A stretch of DNA of 7,712 bases, taken from Thermoplasmata archaeon (GTDB taxonomy: Archaea > Thermoplasmatota > Thermoplasmata > Thermoplasmatales > GCA-001856825). The stretch lies in NCBI GenBank assembly GCA_021792355.1, contig JAJYUV010000045.1:1-7712 (forward strand), written 5' to 3'. Below, piece by piece: positions 5,329 to 7,712 of the stretch (position 1 is the stretch's first letter; every line of letters starts with the position of its first letter). The translations under genes and the position numbers were made by a program. Below the pieces are notes generated by a model. The model was not told the origin of the DNA, made no database searches, and saw nothing but the letters and a program-made list of their open reading frames with translations.

Positions 5329-5495
5329 CGTGTGTCCTCCTTTTTGCTTAACCTTAGAAGCTTTCTCCATTCAATGAATTTTGAAACCATCTGATCATCT
5401 GACATACTGTCCGGTGAACTCAGGATCAATGTTTTAAGTGGGTCTGGCAGACCCTCTGCATAGCTCTTGAATTCTCTGACCTTTTGTTCATTCAT
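5325..5495 (-). CDS. Unknown small protein, 56 aa
   Basis: The protein starts MNEQKVREFKSYAEGLPD and ends KKEDTR. It is charged and helical, with IEWRKLLRLSKK near the end, and no cysteine motif or membrane segment. Translation signals are excellent: GGAGGTGATC (5500-5509), a 10-base match to an archaeal 16S 3' end, stands before the ATG. Its start overlaps the end of the AbrB-like gene by 8 nt, and its TGA overlaps the methyltransferase ATG (ATGA). This places it firmly between them in one translationally coupled operon. No family is recognised. It may be a partner of the methyltransferase or of the regulator, which is inference from position only. Confidence 0.82.
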   Translation of the reverse strand: MNEQKVREFKSYAEGLPDPLKTLILSSPDSMSDDQMVSKFIEWRKLLRLSKKEDTR

Positions 5496-5703
5496 TGCGG
5501 ATCACCTCCAATTTAAGGTGATCCTCATCCTCAATGCTCACCAAAACGTACTGGCAATTCTCTGCCTTCATAAGTTCCAAAAAGAGCTTGGGGACTGCTA
5601 CACTTATGGCGCTCTTGTCATAGGCACCCCGACTCAATTTTCGTTTGAATTTCAATGCTTTCAAATCCATTTGCATTTTTACCACGATTAGAGAATGGGG
5701 CAT
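5488..5703 (-). CDS. AbrB-like transition regulator, 71 aa
   Basis: Residues about 20-68 fit the swapped-hairpin AbrB/SpoVT fold: a basic strand KFKRKLS, then SAISVAVPKLFLEL in the place of the usual 'gs-x-x-v-x-i-P-k' segment, then NCQYVLVSIEDEDHLKLEVI as the second hairpin. Such proteins form dimers or tetramers that bind AT-rich promoter DNA; some act as antitoxins, but no toxin-like partner is evident here. It heads the operon that continues with the 56-aa ORF, methyltransferase and helicase, and it faces the divergent 142-aa gene across 99 bp, the natural place for autoregulation. The start is uncertain: ATG 5703 is the longest, while ATG 5676 or 5670 would give 62 or 60 aa and fit the domain edge better. 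Confidence 0.68.
   Translation of the reverse strand: MPHSLIVVKMQMDLKALKFKRKLSRGAYDKSAISVAVPKLFLELMKAENCQYVLVSIEDEDHLKLEVIRNE
5500..5509 (-). promoter_or_regulatory. Strong Shine-Dalgarno site for the 56-aa ORF
   Basis: The minus strand reads GGAGGTGATC, complementary to GAUCACCUCC at the 3' end of archaeal 16S rRNA. It lies within the AbrB-like coding sequence and sets the start of the 56-aa ORF at 5495. Confidence 0.85.
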
Positions 5704-5734
5704 TGCATAGTATTATGTTGGAGCAGAAAATATG

Positions 5735-5744
5735 ATTTTATAAG
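5735..5744 (-). promoter_or_regulatory. TATA box of the AbrB-methyltransferase-helicase operon
   Basis: The minus strand carries CTTATAAAAT (5744-5735). A start site about 25 nt downstream would be near 5714, leaving an 11-nt leader to ATG 5703 or about 38 nt to ATG 5676. The sequence is a good box, but the start codon distance is looser than for the other promoters here. Confidence 0.55.
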
Positions 5745-5773
5745 ACGCAATCGATATTTAATATAGATTTAAT

Positions 5774-5798
5774 CCTTAAATAGGCTTACTGCATGATC
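5774..5798 (+). promoter_or_regulatory. TATA box and TGCATGATC site before the 142-aa gene
   Basis: CCTTAAATA (5774-5782) fits an archaeal TATA box about 25 nt before GTG 5803, predicting a leaderless mRNA. TGCATGATC (5790-5798) lies between box and start codon. The same 9-mer sits at the same relative place in the integrase promoter, so it is probably an operator. Confidence 0.6.
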
Positions 5799-5802
5799 AT
5801 TC

Positions 5803-6231
5803 GTGGCAAAGGCCAAAAAGAATAAGCGGAAAGTCAGGGACTTTATCCTCTGGTACACTCAGTTTTATGATACCTGCACCATACAGGAGCATGACCTCGT
5901 TAAGGCAGTGAATGAGGAATACCATCTCTCCTATCAGCTTAACAGGTTTCAGGATTTATACATCGATAAAATGCCACAATTTAAGAAATATAAGGGTGAG
6001 GATGGATACTGGGTCTATCAGAGAACTGATATCAATCCTGATCCCGATTGGACGCTGGATAGGATAAGGGAATATGAAGAAGTGTTCAGGGATCAGAAGT
6101 GGTATGACAAACATGGAGAGTTCCTTAACCTGCTTGAATTTGCCCGTAAGAATAATGAAAAGGACTTTGAAAACTACCTTCTCAGGGAGAAGGTTTCAGA
6201 ATTACTGGAGAAAGAGGATAAGGCTGCTTAG
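5803..6231 (+). CDS. Unknown protein, 142 aa, possible winged helix
   Basis: The only plus-strand protein gene inside the element. The N-terminus is very basic (AKAKKNKRKVRDF). Residues about 10-75 contain helices and a final GYWVYQR strand that could form a winged helix. The rest is helical and charged (LLEFARKNNEKDFENYLL). No family is recognised. The start is GTG 5803, because a TGA in the same frame at 5794 closes off anything upstream and a TATA box is placed for a leaderless transcript. It diverges from the AbrB-like operon and converges on the integrase, overlapping its 3' end by 3 nt. A DNA-binding regulator or iteron-binding replication protein would fit the shared TGCATGATC site, but this is inference. 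Confidence 0.82.
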   Translation: MAKAKKNKRKVRDFILWYTQFYDTCTIQEHDLVKAVNEEYHLSYQLNRFQDLYIDKMPQFKKYKGEDGYWVYQRTDINPDPDWTLDRIREYEEVFRDQKWYDKHGEFLNLLEFARKNNEKDFENYLLREKVSELLEKEDKAA

Positions 6232-7538
6232 TCGGGGATCTTGATTATTGCCTTATCTCCTGGGAGTGAATTGACATATTCCCATCCATCACTGAGGAAT
6301 CTTTCAACATCGGTCAGTGGTATCACTTTCTGCTTATGCCCATTGTTAAATGCCATCCCTCTTTTCTCACTTATCCTTTTCTGCAGTTCATCATCGGAAA
6401 GTTCAGCCATTTCCTTGATCTCAGAATCAGAGAAGCCCATGATTTTCAGGAATTTTGAGGTGAATGATTTTACTGCATCTTCAACATCCTCCTTTGTGAC
6501 TGTCTCTGCAGGTTCTAAAAACTTGGAAGCCTTCTGATATGCCGATCTCATTTCCTCTACCTGTTCAGGGAGTAATCTCTTGTTGGTGCTATATACGAAC
6601 TCAATGTCTCCTTTGTGGCCCATGAAAAACTGCCTCCATGCGTGTGAAATCAGTCCATTATATTCTGCCCTGTCCAATGCAGTGGCAAAGAAAGCCCTTA
6701 AAACATATGGCCTGAAACGCATACCTGCTGATCTGATGGCATCCCTTATCTCCCTTGTAATAAGGGACGTTCTGAGGAATGTATGACCTGACTTTCTTTC
6801 CTTCAGCTCATTGGTTATCTTAAAGGCTCCCCTGAGGTCTATCTGGAGCAATGGGGAGTCTGGTGTCAGTACTTCCCCTCTGTTTCTCCTTTCCCTGAGG
6901 TATTCCAATACATAGTTGCATCCCTCTTCACTGAGGAAGGTGAAATACTTGTTATCAGCCTTGCTTATGGAACTCCTTATGTTCACCTTTGCGGGGATTT
7001 TCCTGAATGTCAGTGACCTGATGTCTAAATCCTCTAAGTCGCTCAGAATTATGCCATCACTGCCCTCATAGCTTCCCAAACTTTCCGGCCTCAATCCTGA
7101 GAATGCCATCATAGAGATTGATACTTTTGCCCTGGGTGTTGAAAGGAGCAGGAATTTAGACAGTTCATCCCTCATTGGAACCCTCTCATCCTCAGTGGTT
7201 TCATTCTTGTTTGAATTCTTTATCTTCAGGGTTATCCTGTAGTCAATTTTATTGAATGAAGTCCATGATCTCAGAACCTGTCTGAATTTTTCCACGTATG
7301 CCCCTCTCCTTCCCTTTGATAACATCAGATCCCTGAATCTCTCAAAGCTTTCCTCTAATGTCTTGTTCTTTGCCTGGGCCAATATGTCGTCAGGGGTTGT
7401 CTGCATAATCTCACAGTAGAGGGCCAAATACCTTCTCCATATATCAGCGGATATCGGGGATCCCTGACGGTTGTTCATATACCATCTGTTCACTTTCTCA
7501 TTCCCATAAATCACCTTATGGCTGTCCTTGACTTCCAT
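6228..7538 (-). CDS. Tyrosine recombinase (integrase), 436 aa
   Basis: Site-specific recombinase expected to integrate and excise the element at the tRNA core. In 436-aa numbering, catalytic residues are R150 (FSGLRPES), a beta-hairpin Lys (K184, K193 or K197), R281 (PYVLRAFFAT), H308 (FMGHKGD) and nucleophile Y316 (FVYSTN). The usual His of the HxxR box is Y278. Residues 1-120 are the DNA-core-binding domain. Past the catalytic domain is a helical segment and a C-terminal block (IPLTDVERFLSDGWEYV then AIIKIPD) of a kind familiar from other archaeal integrases. The start is ATG 7538, about 25 nt from the centre of a TATA box; an in-frame TTG at 7551-7553 would add five residues. The gene is unsplit and lies 51 bp from the right core. 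Its promoter touches the arm repeat, which suggests autoregulation. Confidence 0.95.
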   Translation of the reverse strand: MEVKDSHKVIYGNEKVNRWYMNNRQGSPISADIWRRYLALYCEIMQTTPDDILAQAKNKTLEESFERFRDLMLSKGRRGAYVEKFRQVLRSWTSFNKIDYRITLKIKNSNKNETTEDERVPMRDELSKFLLLSTPRAKVSISMMAFSGLRPESLGSYEGSDGIILSDLEDLDIRSLTFRKIPAKVNIRSSISKADNKYFTFLSEEGCNYVLEYLRERRNRGEVLTPDSPLLQIDLRGAFKITNELKERKSGHTFLRTSLITREIRDAIRSAGMRFRPYVLRAFFATALDRAEYNGLISHAWRQFFMGHKGDIEFVYSTNKRLLPEQVEEMRSAYQKASKFLEPAETVTKEDVEDAVKSFTSKFLKIMGFSDSEIKEMAELSDDELQKRISEKRGMAFNNGHKQKVIPLTDVERFLSDGWEYVNSLPGDKAIIKIPD

Positions 7539-7543
7539 GCATG

Positions 7544-7552
7544 GATCATGCA
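7544..7552 (-). promoter_or_regulatory. TGCATGATC operator-like site before the integrase
   Basis: On the minus strand TGCATGATC begins about 11 nt past the TATA centre, between box and start codon. It is the same 9-mer, in the same position, as at 5790-5798. The opposite strand of this stretch reads TGCATGGATC (7538-7547), a 10-mer also found at both edges of the origin iterons (2585-2594, 2869-2878). A protein binding here should repress the integrase. Confidence 0.6.
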
Positions 7553-7557
7553 AAGGT

Positions 7558-7568
7558 AAAATATAAAG
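7558..7568 (-). promoter_or_regulatory. TATA box of the integrase
   Basis: CTTTATATTTT on the minus strand (7568-7558) has its centre about 25 nt from the A of ATG 7538, predicting a leaderless mRNA. The BRE position directly upstream falls in the right arm repeat (7569-7584), so a protein bound to that arm would block TFB. Confidence 0.75.
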
Positions 7569-7584
7569 ATTCGCTTAAAACTTT
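7569..7584 (-). repeat. Inverted arm repeat, right copy
   Basis: The minus strand reads aaagttttaagcgaat, matching the left arm (129-144) at 15 of 16 bases. It lies 5 bp inside the right core and directly upstream of the integrase TATA box. Confidence 0.75.
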
Positions 7585-7589
7585 ACGGT

Positions 7590-7609
7590 GAATCCCTCTC
7601 CCCGCGCTT
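7590..7609 (+). repeat. Attachment site core, right (attR)
   Basis: Exact copy of 108-127. It contains the last 17 nt of tRNA-Ser with no tRNA body attached, the remnant expected after integration into a tRNA 3' end. Confidence 0.95.
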
Positions 7610-7712
7610 ACATTTCCGTTCCCGCACATGCCCTCGAACCTGTTGACCCCCACATTCCCTCTGGTGTAATATTGTTCAAGAACCTTTGAATTCTGTTTTC
7701 CCAGAGCAACCC
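7610..7712. other. Right host flank, possible end of a leftward gene
   Basis: Beyond the element two minus-strand frames are open. One (LLWENRIQRFLNNITPEGM) ends with a TAA at 7608-7610, at the core edge. The other (KQNSKVLEQYYTRGNVGVN) runs through the core into the element and stops at 7546-7548. The second has a faint likeness to the C-terminal end of IS200/IS605-type TnpB proteins. With about 100 bases this cannot be decided, and the stretch may be a gene remnant. Confidence 0.3.

Larger units (their letters stand above)
108..7609. mobile_element. Integrated archaeal element in tRNA-Ser
   Basis: The element is bounded by 20-bp perfect direct repeats (108-127 and 7590-7609). The left copy is the 3' end of the intact tRNA and the right copy is a detached duplicate of that fragment. 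Crossover between them would release a circle of 7482 bp. Inside lie a tyrosine recombinase next to the right end, an SF3 helicase, a probable iteron origin, an MT-A70 methyltransferase, an AbrB-like regulator, a P-loop ATPase and several small unknown ORFs. The integrase gene is whole and not split by integration, unlike the SSV-type arrangement. No capsid, coat or conjugation relaxase gene is recognisable, so it may be a cryptic plasmid or a virus with unfamiliar virion proteins. Confidence 0.93.

Noticed and set aside
5488..5703. Toxin-antitoxin pair with the 56-aa ORF as toxin
   Set aside because: The AbrB-like fold is common among antitoxins, but the 56-aa product shows no PIN, RelE or MazF features, and the operon continues into replication genes. 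It was kept only as a remote possibility.

Overview
The window holds a complete small integrated genetic element, about 7.48 kb, in an archaeal chromosome. It sits in the 3' end of a tRNA-Ser(GCU) gene. The archaeal assignment rests on four things: TATA/BRE-type promoters about 25 nt upstream of start codons (leaderless mRNAs), internal operon genes with Shine-Dalgarno sequences matching an archaeal 16S 3' end, a serine tRNA without encoded CCA, and archaeal-type protein families. AT-rich sequence with many AGG/AGA arginine codons would suit a Thermoplasmata-like host, but that is inference.

Layout, left to right. Positions 1-42 are host sequence, probably the end of a gene. The intact tRNA-Ser lies at 43-124. 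A 20-bp core repeat (108-127 and 7590-7609) marks the element ends. Just inside each core is one copy of a 16-bp inverted arm repeat (129-144 and 7569-7584). Positions 151-428 hold a decayed or frameshifted small gene. A minus-strand operon follows, running right to left from 2236: a P-loop ATPase (370 aa), a 116-aa unknown, a 39-aa single-pass membrane protein, a 68-aa zinc-finger protein, then the decayed gene. Positions 2237-2876 are non-coding and look like a replication origin: phased A-tracts, ATCGAT pairs, clustered GATC sites, at least 13 copies of a 9-bp iteron in both orientations, and a 12-bp-arm palindrome.

A second minus-strand operon starts near 5703: an AbrB-like regulator, a 56-aa ORF, an MT-A70 adenine methyltransferase with an N-terminal zinc ribbon, and a D5/P4-type SF3 helicase. 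Their ends overlap or nearly touch, indicating translational coupling. A divergent plus-strand gene of unknown function (142 aa, GTG start) begins at 5803. It converges on the tyrosine recombinase (6228-7538, minus), which lies next to the right attachment site. Positions 7610-7712 are host flank.

How it may work: the integrase joins an episomal circle to the tRNA gene; the helicase and iteron region form the replicon; the methyltransferase may modify element DNA; the AbrB-like protein probably regulates. The ATPase plus small membrane protein may serve DNA transfer or packaging. No capsid gene is recognisable, so plasmid versus virus is open. The most interesting new signal is a TGCATGATC site between TATA box and start codon of both the integrase and the 142-aa gene. 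It resembles the origin iterons and suggests shared control of replication and integration.
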